This document shows, one piece after another, positions 1-10,099 of a DNA stretch of 64,000 nt. The position numbers and the translations under genes are program-made. Numbering within the stretch: the first letter of the stretch is position 1; each line of letters starts with the position of its first letter. A model generated the notes under the pieces. It saw nothing but the letters and a program-made list of their open reading frames with translations, searched no databases and was not told the origin of the DNA. Source of the stretch: Avena insularis (lineage: Eukaryota; Streptophyta; Magnoliopsida; Poales; Poaceae); the NCBI GenBank assembly GCA_023614405.1, contig CM042689.1, positions 307,063,132-307,127,131 of the forward strand, given 5' to 3'.

Positions 1-845
1 CTCCCTACGGTTCGTGAATTATGCGGACATGATCGAGACACTTCTCCGAACAATAACCAATAGAGGAATCTGGGAATTCATATGGCTCCCACATATTTCT
101 ACAATTACTTTGCGATCAAATGAACCAGTTACATACGATACCAATTTCCCTTTGTCTCATGATAGTTTACTTATCCGAGGTTTTGATCGTCGGTATCTCT
201 GCATACCTAGTTCAACCTCGTTACCGATAAGTACTCTTTTCTCGTTCCCGTGGTATGTGATACCTTGTGAACCAGTCACATGCTTGCAAGCTAATTGGAT
301 GACATTCCACCAAGAGCGCCCAGAGTATATCTATTCGTCATATGGATGGACAAATCCCACTCTTGATCCATGTGTCTCAACCCATACTTTCCGAACACTC
401 AATGCCACCTTTATAGCCACCCGATACGGTGGTGTTTGATGTCATCAAAGCATCCTTTCGGTGATGGTGATAAGCATGATCTCATGGTCGAAGGAATTAG
501 GTTACTATGTATCAGAAAGCTTATAGCAATTGAACTATTAAAATGGCTTGATCTTTATGTTACGCTTATCTATAGGAGTATGTCCATCATATCATTCTCC
601 TAATGATATGACCTTGTTATTAACAACATCTCAAATGTTCATGATCAAGAAACCATGATCATCTATTAATCAACAAGCTAGTATTATAAAGAGGCTTTAC
701 TAGGGACTCTAATTTAGTTTACAAATCACACAAGTATTAATGTTTCTGGTTAATACTGTTATAGCATGAATGTAAACATTTATCATAAACACAAAGATAT
801 AATAATAACTATATTTATTATTGCCTCTAGGGCATATCTCCAACA
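1..845 (-). mobile_element. Copia (Angela-like) LTR, minus strand, cut by window start
   Basis: On the minus strand the sequence starts at 845 with TGTTGGAGATATGCCC followed by the 'tagaggcaataataaa' block, the usual opening of Triticeae Angela/WIS/BARE-type Copia LTRs. The TG start is at 845. The next five bases (846-850, ccaat) occur once at the matching place in the uninterrupted LTR copy (5163-5167), so this LTR inserted into the LTR of the neighbouring element. The other end lies outside the window, so whether this is a solo LTR or part of a full element cannot be seen. ORFs here are chance reads. Confidence 0.85.
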
Positions 846-3800
846 CCAATGGTGTCCATAACCCTGCCCAGGGCAAGCCAGAAGGGTAACCCTACTAATG
901 ACGTCGATCTCAAACCTGCTTAAACAAGAGGGGTGCCGACAAAGGGCAAAGGAAAAAGAGAGCGGTCAGTACTGAGGCCAGTCCACGGTGAGACTAGAAT
1001 TCGGCGGTCCTCACCTACATAGGTATGGTGGACTGAAGCGGCAGCGGAGCATGCGCTAAACAACCTATAGAGACTCAATACATCTGTCGGCTATCAGAGA
1101 GAGATGAGGAAGACCTATCCGGAACCAACCTGATACTACCTGATGAGGAAGTCATGCCGAGGAAACTCACACGGTTGGCAATTTCATTTATTCTTTCCAC
1201 GGTGGTTATCCAACTTACTAGTCATATCAGATACAAGTCAAATTTATAACAATAAGCTTTAGTTATAGTTGTCTATGATCGAGAACTATGCTCCAAGTCG
1301 TCCATAACCGCGGACATGGCTTTTTGAAAAGATTTAACCCTGCAGGGGTGCACCAAAGTTTCCACACGCACTTCAACCCTTGTTGTCAGATCAATTAACA
1401 TACTTCCATAGGTATGTCGGCGGAGCCTAGGACACGACGCTTTGCCTGACCCAAAGCAAGTACATGGGGGCCACCCGAAAGACCTACCCATACGAGTTAT
1501 AGCTAATCCTCCTCGTATGGACCCTGAGGTTGCGTGGACTTGCACAGAAGCAGAGGTCATAGACAAAATATTCCCGTGACAGAGTGCCGCACCTACGCAA
1601 CAGTAACAAACGCTCATCGAGCAACAGGTAATAAACATCTCATACATGGCATACATGGCATAAGTACAATAGTAATGCATAAAGCCCGAACTAGTGTTGT
1701 GCCCCCTAGAACAGTACTTTGAAAACAGGTACTAAGCCGATAGGGGTGCCCAGACACCCCACATGTGGTTAGCGTGCTCGTCTCAAAACAGGTGTTAAGA
1801 ACTCGTGCCCTAGATGGACACAGGGGGCGGGATAACAACCAGATCTCAACTATTGCCCCTATGTGCCTCTGCATTTATTATACCTACTTTCAATATTAGT
1901 TATTAAAATACAATTAAAGCCCTGATTATCTCCACCATTAAGAATATGCCAACCCCCAACATCAGTGGACCATCGACAACACGAAGCAGTGCCTAAGCAA
2001 GCAAGTACGACTCGCAAGACTAACTGTCTACCCAATCAACATGCAATAGGAGGTGTCCAAGGTAAACAAAGGCTGTAGGGATATATAAATGGGTACGAAA
2101 TCTAAAGCATCGCAACATAGATAGCAATAGATCAACGGGAGGAAGTAAATACTATAAATATGAAATAGGTAGAAAGGGGGAGAATGCTCGGCTGGAAACA
2201 CTTCGAAGATACACCAGAGATCGGGTCGACTCTCGCATCCACTCATCGGTCTAATCCGTGAAGAAGCAAAACACTAGAAGAAACATCGGATGCACTATTT
2301 AATACTACGATAGAAGAACGGGCATGATACATGTATGGTGCATGACATGGCAAAGGTGCAATGGAATTAGGCAATATTAATTGGAACCGGGGTCCCGACA
2401 AATATTTAAATGGTTCAAGTTATTTAGATACCCCGCAATTTAAATGTTGTATTAACAAGACAAAATATGGCACCGGCTTACTACACAAATTTAAATGGGG
2501 CCAATTTAAGACTAGAAATGTCCACATAACGCCTCCATATTTAATTTAGGTGAATCGACATAATGCCTCCAAACCACACAATGTATGCAAGTATGAACAA
2601 TTTAATATGCAACAATTTATATAGATGGCATTTATCAAATAGGGGTCTCGGATAGGGGTCACACGTTGGTTCGAAGATCTTGGGTTCTGGGGATCGGTGC
2701 CAGGATTGGACTTCGGGTTCAGATCCAAGGTCTTGATGTCCGGGAAGAAGAGCTCGGGGGCTCGGCTCCATGACGGAGATCTTGGGGTTCCATGGTTCCA
2801 TTAACGGGCAAACTTGTTTGGTGTCGGGGTCTTCGAAACGGCATCGGCCTTTTCGCGATTCACGGCAATGGCAGAAGAACTTGCTCTCAGATCAATTCTC
2901 CCCTGAAGAGCCCCACCATCTTATTAGTCTTGAAGCATCCATACACACGTATACCCCACATGTGCAACGCCATCACCACAGCATCGCTTACCATCAGCTA
3001 GCCACCAATCATCAGTGCTCCATCACGGTAGTTACACAGGGACCAACGGCCCAGCGCATGGCGTATCAGGGGCTGCAAGGCACGGGGTCGACGTCACCAG
3101 GGCGTTGTAGAGGCGACATGGCCTGGCCCCCATGCGGCAGCGACGACCTAGGAAGGAAGGACCGACAGATCGGGCCGGGAGACGGCCGGATGCGGCGGCT
3201 CGGGCAGGTGGCGAGGGAGATGACACAGCGGCGGGGTCCTAGGCGGCACCGCTGGTGTGCTTGGCCATGACCTGCATGATGATGTAGAGGCAAGGAGGGC
3301 ACGGTGATAAGGGGATTCAGCGGGGACGACGGCAGGCGAGGTCCAACCTCGGGATGGCGAGGGCCAGGCTAAGGATGGCAAGGGTGGCTCGACGGCCGAC
3401 CACAGAGGGGGAAGGGGGCGCCGTCTGGCGGCAGCGAGGGAGCCTGGTGGGCGGCGGCACAGAGGCGTAGAGGAGGGGCGCGGGATGCGAGAGGAGCGGG
3501 GTGGGTTGCGTATGGCAGGAAGCGGGGGTCCGCGCTGGTCGCGATGGGGAGAGGTGGGGCCTGGGCGAGTTTATCGTGGGAAGGGAGCGTGCGTGTGGTG
3601 TTGCGTGTGTTGAGTGCGGGAGGGTGGATGGTGTGCGTGGCATGGTGTGTGTGTGATGGCGCCCAGGAGTGGACGCAGCTGCTGGGGAGTATGGGAGAGG
3701 GTTAGGGTTGAGGGGTAGATGGGATTAGGGTTAGGTATTGTAGGTGGGTTGTAGGTAGCCTTTGACTGGGCCTTGGGCCTGGTCACCTGGCTGCCTCCCC

Positions 3801-4034
3801 ATAAAAACATTTATTTATTTTTACTTCAAAACATTTTTATGAATTGTTTTTAGACAAATAAAAGATTCGGTCGGACAGAGGGTTTGATATGAAATAGAAG
3901 GAGGGCTAGTTTAGAAAATAACATAGTCTTTCGCAACATAGTTTCAAGCAAAATAATATGCATGATGATGTCATGATGATGCACAAGGATTAGGACAGAC
4001 GATTTTCTAGTACTGATTTTACCGGGGTGCTATA
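846..4034 (-). repeat. Left (3') LTR of the non-autonomous element, interrupted at its left end
   Basis: Aligns along its length with 5163-8369. About 280 bp of the LTR (equivalent to 4881-5162) is missing from view because the Copia LTR at 1-845 inserted there. The end reads ...ggggtgctata against ...ggggtgctaca in the right copy, so its terminal dinucleotide on the sense strand has mutated from TG to TA. The 3150-3720 part is GC-rich. Confidence 0.85.
3699..3738 (+). repeat. Telomere-like ttaggg stretch inside LTR
   Basis: Three irregular ttaggg-type words occur here and at the matching place in the other LTR (8048-8085). It is an LTR-borne motif, not an interstitial telomere array, because it is present in both LTRs and is far from perfect. 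Confidence 0.5.
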
Positions 4035-4880
4035 ATTCGACACCACTAACAATGGATCTCGCCCTCGAGATCCGCCTCATTGTATGGGGAAGAAGGCCGA
4101 CGGTCTTAACCTTCTCGCATCATGTAGATCTTCACGACACCAGTAACAAGGATTCTTCTTCGTCTTGAAATCCGTGACACCACCAACAAGGGTAGATGCT
4201 CTCGTCCGTCAAGAGAACACTCCGAAGAGACAAAGACGAAGTTAAAGGTAAGGAAACCTCTAACATCCATGGAAGGAGTAAAATTGCTTGATCCGTCGAT
4301 TCAGTGTACACGAGCAAATGATAAGATTAGTCGGATGGTGATCAGTCCATCACGCACCCAAAGCATTACTCTGCACATGAATAGGAGAATTATGCAACCA
4401 ACACTTGGAATCAGACTGAAGATCTCGATAATCAAGGTTTAGAAAAAAAAGAATGATGCATGCTTTTTTTTGGTGCTGACGCAGATGATGTCTTCACGAA
4501 GGAAAACACCGGAAGATACAAAGAAATTTTTTAGTGAATTTTGGTCCACTGAAAGGCACAATAGACAAAAGATTTATCCAATAGGATGAAGGCCAGATGT
4601 CGAAGCACCGCTACAAAAAGGACGAAAGCGAAACCCTAAAGGTACGACGGAAACCCAACCACGAGAATTTCTAGACTCGAAGAAAATACAAGAGAGCAGA
4701 TTCAAAACAGGCAGAGGTAAGAGGAGAATATCATAGGGGTAAGGAGTAAAATCAGACCTAATCAGATCTATCCAACCGATTTTTTAAAAATAGTTTTGAC
4801 ACTCTACATCGGCCGTTAGCTAGGTTATCCTACAGGATAGACCAGTGAGGTATTATAACTGCTGAGCTCTGGTACCACTC
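4035..4880 (-). other. Short interior of the non-autonomous element (no pol)
   Basis: This 846-bp segment lies between the two LTRs. Its only ORF over 60 codons is a weak one at 4132-4317 (minus) with no recognisable motif. No zinc knuckle, DSG protease, RT or integrase motif is visible on either strand. It should contain the packaging signal, PBS and PPT only; the PPT next to 4034 is not a clean purine run. Confidence 0.75.
4866..4877 (-). promoter_or_regulatory. Primer-binding site (Met-tRNA type)
   Basis: The plus-strand bases gctctggtacca are the complement of TGGTACCAGAGC, one mismatch from the common plant PBS TGGTATCAGAGC. It sits three bases from the LTR edge at 4881 and fixes the minus orientation of the element. 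Confidence 0.8.
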
Positions 4881-7800
4881 TGTAAGACCCTCGGATCGGT
4901 CCTATGCAAGTTTTAGCGATTCCCGCCAAACTCGCATAGAAATGATTCAGAGGTGTCCACCAGGCACTTGCGTGCGGGTGGAAAACGAAGTAATATCATT
5001 ACACAACAATCCATGATGGAACCCACAGAACAGATATATACAACAACGACTCCATGAGTCAAGAATACAGATATACAGTACAAAGATCCAAATCACCTTG
5101 AAAACGATACAGCGTCCGAGTACAGATAAGATGCAAATGGGGCTGAGAGCCCTGAAGAATAACCAATGGCGTCCATAACCCTGCCCAGGCCAAGCCAGAA
5201 GGGTAACCCTGCTAACGATATCGATCTCAAATCTGCTTAAACAAAAGGGGTGCCGACAAAGGGCAAAGGAAAAAGAGAGCGGTCAGTACTGAGGCCAGTA
5301 CACGGCGAGACTAAAATTCGGCGGTCCTCGCCTACATAGGTATGGTGGACTGAAGCGGAAGAGGAGCATGCGCTAAACAACCTATAGAGACTCAATACAT
5401 CTGTCGGCTATCAGAGAGAGATGAGGAAGACCTATCCGGAACCAACCTGATACTACCACCAATCATACCCATCTCGGTATTTCCTCCTCGAGACCAAACG
5501 AGGAAGTCATGCCGAGGAAACTCACACGGTTGGCAATTTTATTCATTCTTTCCACGGTGGTTATCCAACTTACTAGTCATATCAGATACTAGTCAAATTT
5601 ATAACAGTAAGCTTTAGTTATAGTTGTCTATGATCGAGAACTGTGCTCCAAGTCATCCATAACCGCGGACAAGGCTTTTTGAAAAGATTTAACCCTGCAG
5701 GGGTGCACCAAAGTTTCCACACGCACTTCAACCCTTGTTGCCAGATCAATTAACATACTTCCATAGGTATGTTGGCGGGGCCTAGGACACGACGCTTTCC
5801 TTGACCCGAAGCAAGTACATGGGGGCCACCCGAAAGAGCTACCCATACGAGGTATAACTAATCCTCCTCGTATGGACCCTGAGGTTGCGTGGACTTGCAC
5901 GGGAGCATAGGTCATAGACAAAATATTCCTGTGACAGAGTGCCGCACCTACGCAACAGTGATAAACGCTCATCGAGCAACAGGTAATAAACATCTCATAC
6001 ATGGCATAAGTACAATAGTAACGCATAAAGCCCGAACTAGTGTTGTGGCCCCTAGAACAGTACTTTGAAAACAGGTACTAAGCCGATAGGGGTGCCAAGA
6101 CACCCCACATGTGGTTAGAGCGCTTGTCTCGGAACAAGTGTCAAGAACTCGGACCCTAGATGGACACAGGGGGGTGGGATAACAACCAGATCTCAATTAT
6201 TTCCCCTCTGTGCCTCTGCATTTATTATACCTAATTTCAATATTAGTTATTAAACTACAATTGAAGACCTGATTATCTCCACCATTACGAATATGCCAAC
6301 CCCCAACATCAGTGGAACATCGACGACACGGAGCAGCGCCTAAGCAAGCGACTACGACTCGCAAGACCAACTGTCTACCCAATCAACTGGCAATAGGAGG
6401 TGTCCAAGGCAATATAAAGGCTGCAGGGATATATAAAGGGGTACGGAATCTAAAGCATCGCAACACAGATAACAATAGATCAACATGAGGAAGTAAATAC
6501 TATAAATATAAAATAGGTAGAAAGGGGGAGAATGCTCTCCTAGAAACACTACCGAAGATACACCGGAGATCGCGTCGACTCTCGCATCCACTCATCGGTC
6601 TAATCCATGAAGAAGAAAAACACTAGAAGAAACACCAGATGCACTATTTAATACTACGACAGAAGATCAGGCATGATACATGTATGGTGCATGACATGGC
6701 AAAGGTGCGATGCAATTAGGCAATATTAAGCGGAATAGGGGTCCTAACAAATATTTAAATGGTTCAAGTTATTTAGATACCCCTCAATTTAAATGTTATA
6801 TTAACAAGACAAAATATGGCACAGGCTTACTACACAAATTTAAATGGGGCCAATTTAAGACTAGAAATGTCCACATAAGGCCTCCGTATTTAATTTAGGT
6901 GAATCGTCATAATGCATCCAAACCACACAATGTATGCAAGTATGAACAATTTAATATGCAACAATTTATATAGATGGAATTTATAAAATAGGGGTCTCGG
7001 ATAGGGGTCACACATTGGTCAAAGATCTTGGGTTTCGGGGTTCGGCGCCGGGATTGGTCTTCGGGGTTCAGATCCAAGGTCTTGATGTCCGGGAAGAAGA
7101 GCTCGGGGGCTCGGCTCCATGACGGAGATCTTGGGGTTCCATGGTTCCATTAACGGGCAAACTTGTTTGGTGTCGGGGTCTTCGAAACGGCATTGGCCTT
7201 TGCGTGATTCACGGCAATGGCCGAAGAACTTGCTCTCAGATCAATTCTCCCCTGAAGAGCCCCACCATCTTATTAGTCTTGAAGCATCCATATGCACGTA
7301 TACCCCACATGTGCAATGCCATCACCACATCATCGCTTACCATCATCTAGCCACCAATCATCAGTGCTCCATCACGACAGTTACACATGGACCAACGTCC
7401 TAGCGCATGGCGTATCAGGGGCTGCAAGGCACGGGGTCGACGTCACCAGGGCATTGTAGAGGCGACATGGCCTGCCCCCCTGCATTAGCGATGACCTAGG
7501 AAGGAAGGACCTGCAGATGGGGCCGGGAGATGGCCGGATGTGGCGGCTCGGGCACGTGGCGAGGGAGACGATGCAGCGGCGGTGTCCTAGGCGGCACCGC
7601 TGGTGTGCTTGGCCACGGCCTGCGTGACGATGTAGAGGCAAGGAGGGCACGGTGACCAGTGGATTCAGCAGGGAAGACGGCAGGGGAGGGCCAACCTCGG
7701 GATGGCGAGGGCCGGGCTAAGGATGGAAAGGGTGGCTCGATGGCCGACCACGGAGTGGGAAGGGGGCGTCGTCGGGCGGCAGCGACGGAGCCTGGTGGGC

Positions 7801-8369
7801 GGCGACGCAGAGGCGTAGAGGAGGGGCGCAGGATGCGAGAGGAGCGAAGTGGGTTGCGTACGGCAGGAAGCGGGGGTCCGCGCTGGTCGCGATGGGGAGA
7901 GGAGGGGCCTGGGGGAGTTTGTCGTGGGAAGGGAGCGTGCGTGTGGTGTTGCGTGTGTTGAGTGCGGGAGGGGTGGATGGTGTGCGTGTCATGGTGTGTG
8001 TGCGATGGCGCCCAGGAGTGGCGGCGGCTGTTGGGGAGTATGGGAGAGGGTTAGGGTTGAGGGGTAGATGGGATTAGGGTTAGGGATTGTAGGTGGGTTG
8101 TAGGTAGCCTTTGACTGGGCCTTGGGCCTGGTCACCTGGATGCCTCCCCATAAAAACATTTATTTATTTTTATTTCAAAACATTTTTATAAATTGTTTTT
8201 AGACAAATAAAAGATTCGGTCGGACCGAGGGTTTGATTTGGAATAGGAGGGCTAGTTTAGAAAATAACATAGTCTTTCGCAACATAGTTTCGAGCAAAAT
8301 AATATGCATGATGATGCACAAAGATAAAGACAGACAATTTTCTAGTAGTGATTTTATCGGGGTGCTACA
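4881..8369 (-). repeat. Right (5') LTR of the non-autonomous element, complete (3489 bp)
   Basis: Runs from tgtaagaccc to ggggtgctaca. On the sense strand this is TGTAGCACCCC...GGTCTTACA. It contains blocks also found in the Tekay-type LTRs far to the right, for example aaccctgcaggggtgcac at 5691-5708, also at 1336-1353 and 50618-50635. ORFs such as 5628-6026 (minus) are present in both LTRs only because the LTRs are copies. Confidence 0.85.
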
Positions 8370-8684
8370 CTGTATAGCGTGATACCTTCTTTACTCTCAC
8401 CTATCAACATCCTGCAGCCTTGTTTTAACCGACTAGTGTGAAGCATGGTGTTGAAGTGGCGATACCTACTTACTCTATGCAGGAGCATGGCTCTAGGATG
8501 GATCTAGGGACCCCATATTCAATGCTGCATAGAAATTCTGGACTACGGGCACTACATCGGCGAGCCGAGCTTCCAGGGAACCACTCCAATGCCACGCGTC
8601 TAGGCGGATTCCACCAAGAGCTCGCCGACGGTGGACAAAGACGAGCTAGAACCGATAACTGTTACATTACCCCATGATGCCTGT
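8370..8684. other. Region between LTR element and SINA-like fragment; nothing recognised
   Basis: Starts with the putative target duplication ctgta. Short ORFs are present (8438-8677 plus) but carry no recognisable domain. The last part leads into the duplicated zinc-finger segment. Confidence 0.4.
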
Positions 8685-9259
8685 CTCACCATGGTCGTCT
8701 ACCACAAGCTCGATCAGGTAGTGACAATAATTGTCCATGCCCCCACGACCGCTGTCTCACCATGGTCGCCTACCACGAGCTCGACGACCATAATACCGCG
8801 TGCCCATACAGCCCGTGCGGATGCATGGAGGTGGGCTGCATTTTCACCTCCTCGCCGGAAGAGATACTTATGCACCTCGAGGGCTATCACAAGGTACGAG
8901 TGCATAGGATATCATACGGCCAGCCCATGGAGTTTACAGTAACGATGCCACCGTTACCGTCCTTTCTGCCATCCATGGTCATCGTCTACTGTGATGATGC
9001 TAGTGTGTTCAGCCTCATCATCAGTGAGCTAGGCCAGGCCACCGTCGTTTCCTTGGTGTGTGTTAGGGAGGCCGCGTGCTCGTGGCCTCGGTACAAGGTG
9101 AAGCTATGCATGACTGGGCCGCAGTTGCCGGCAGACTTTTCAACAGAGACCGTTAATGGGGTAATGGAGCCGACGAGCTGCGCATCGTCCCGCAGTGTCG
9201 TCCTCGAAGATCTGACGTTCCTGACGGTGCCGCCGTGGTACATAACTGTGGCTATTTGA
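8685..9259 (+). pseudogene. SINA/SIAH-like E3 ubiquitin ligase fragment 1 (zinc finger plus C-terminal domain, no RING)
   Basis: Seven-in-absentia-type ligases use a RING to recruit E2, then a SIAH zinc finger and a TRAF-like substrate domain. The longest ORF (8762-9259, 165 aa) has the SIAH zinc-finger spacing: CPYSPCGC near residue 15, then GC at 24-25, and a His pair (H..YH) around residues 38-42. It then has a C-terminal block with VVSLVCVRE and a closing FLTVPPWY typical of plant SINA-like proteins. The RING part is missing. The zinc-finger start is duplicated: about 8685-8755 and 8756-8826 are diverged tandem copies (both contain ctgtctcaccatggtcg), out of frame with each other. The ORF itself is open to the family's normal C-terminus, so a short protein is possible, but a gene remnant is more likely. 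Related fragments lie at 26642 and 28260. Confidence 0.6.
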
Positions 9260-9874
9260 CAGTACTAGACGGTATTCTCTTTCTCCGTTTGCATCGACAA
9301 AAAGAATTAATCTTAAAATTCTGCTAATGATCCCAACACGATGGTAATGATGTACTACTAGTTAATTTAGTTCTAGAGTTCCACTCGTTTACTTGTTACT
9401 ATAGTAGTACTTGTAGACAGGGTCTATTTTAGCACTAGGAAGGGTGTATTTGGCTGTAAAGTAAGTTTGCTGATAATGTTTATATTTAGGATTTAAGTGT
9501 TTTCTAAAATGATATGTCAAACTTCTATATATTACGCCACACGCACGTGCAAAGCACGTGCAACTTACTCATACTACTACTTTGCCTTGCTTGATTTCAG
9601 GGTCCTTTGTGCTAAATGTTTGGACTTGGATGTAATTTTCTCTTTTATGAGGTCTTTGGTGTAACATTATATAGACACATTCTATGAACGTGTTAATTGA
9701 AACATTTCGCTCACTCGGGACATACCCTGGTCAGAAAAATAATGTACCACCACCCAGTTTTCAAAAAAGTAGACGATGACCTTGGTCATTTGGCCTAAAA
9801 CCCAAGAAAGTACACACGGAGTACGTGGTATAGTAGGACATACCTTCAAACGAGTTTTTCAAGTATTTTTACTA
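9260..9874 (+). other. 3' flank of SINA-like fragment with Helitron-like hairpin
   Basis: No gene seen. At 9543-9561 two gcacgtgc words form a short hairpin followed by aacttact, resembling grass Helitron 3' ends (hairpin then CTAG), but here the last bases are ctca rather than ctag. 9598-9740 is a diverged extra copy of the sequence at 10268-10400 (cagggacct-ttgtgctaaatg type). Confidence 0.4.
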
Positions 9875-9998
9875 CTTCCTCCGACCCATATTAGTTGACT
9901 TCGAGTTGTCAAGATTTGGATGAACCTATATACTAAATAGTGTCTAGATTCATCCAAATTTAGACAAATTTGAGTCAACTAATATGGGTCGGAGGTAG
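9875..9998. mobile_element. Stowaway-type MITE, 124 bp
   Basis: Starts cttcctccgaccc and ends gggtcggaggtag: 13-bp terminal inverted repeats with one mismatch. TA is present on both sides (9873-9874 and 9999-10000). The interior folds into a long hairpin (catattagttgac / gtcaactaatatg). This is the Stowaway (Tc1/mariner MITE) pattern. No ORF. Confidence 0.9.
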
Positions 9999-10099
9999 TA
10001 GTAGAGTGAATTAAAGAACAAATAATGCCCCCAACAAATTTTCGTACAAAGTGGAAAATTCTTTCTTACAGTTTCCCAAAGTTTAAGGATTTTTTCCAT

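Larger units (their letters stand above)
846..8369 (-). mobile_element. Non-autonomous LTR retrotransposon with 3.5-kb LTRs and a short interior
   Basis: Two long direct repeats (846-4034 and 4881-8369) flank only 846 bp of unique sequence. The right copy is complete, begins TG and ends CA. A primer-binding site complementary to initiator Met-tRNA lies next to it on the minus strand, so the sense strand is minus and the right copy is the 5' LTR. The interior has no gag, protease, RT or integrase ORF, so the element could only move with proteins supplied in trans. The LTRs differ by many substitutions and an indel of about 40 bp (extra sequence near 5458-5500 in the right copy), so the insertion is old. 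Bases ctgta follow at 8370-8374 and would be the target duplication; its partner is outside the window. Confidence 0.85.

Noticed and set aside
1273..1680. 135-aa minus-strand ORF with a close copy at 5628-6026
   Set aside because: The similarity exists because both lie in the two LTRs of one element; there is no domain and the Tekay LTRs share the DNA block rather than a protein.
2770..3381. Several overlapping ORFs on both strands in GC-rich sequence
   Set aside because: GC-rich LTR sequence leaves all frames open; the frames differ between the two LTR copies.
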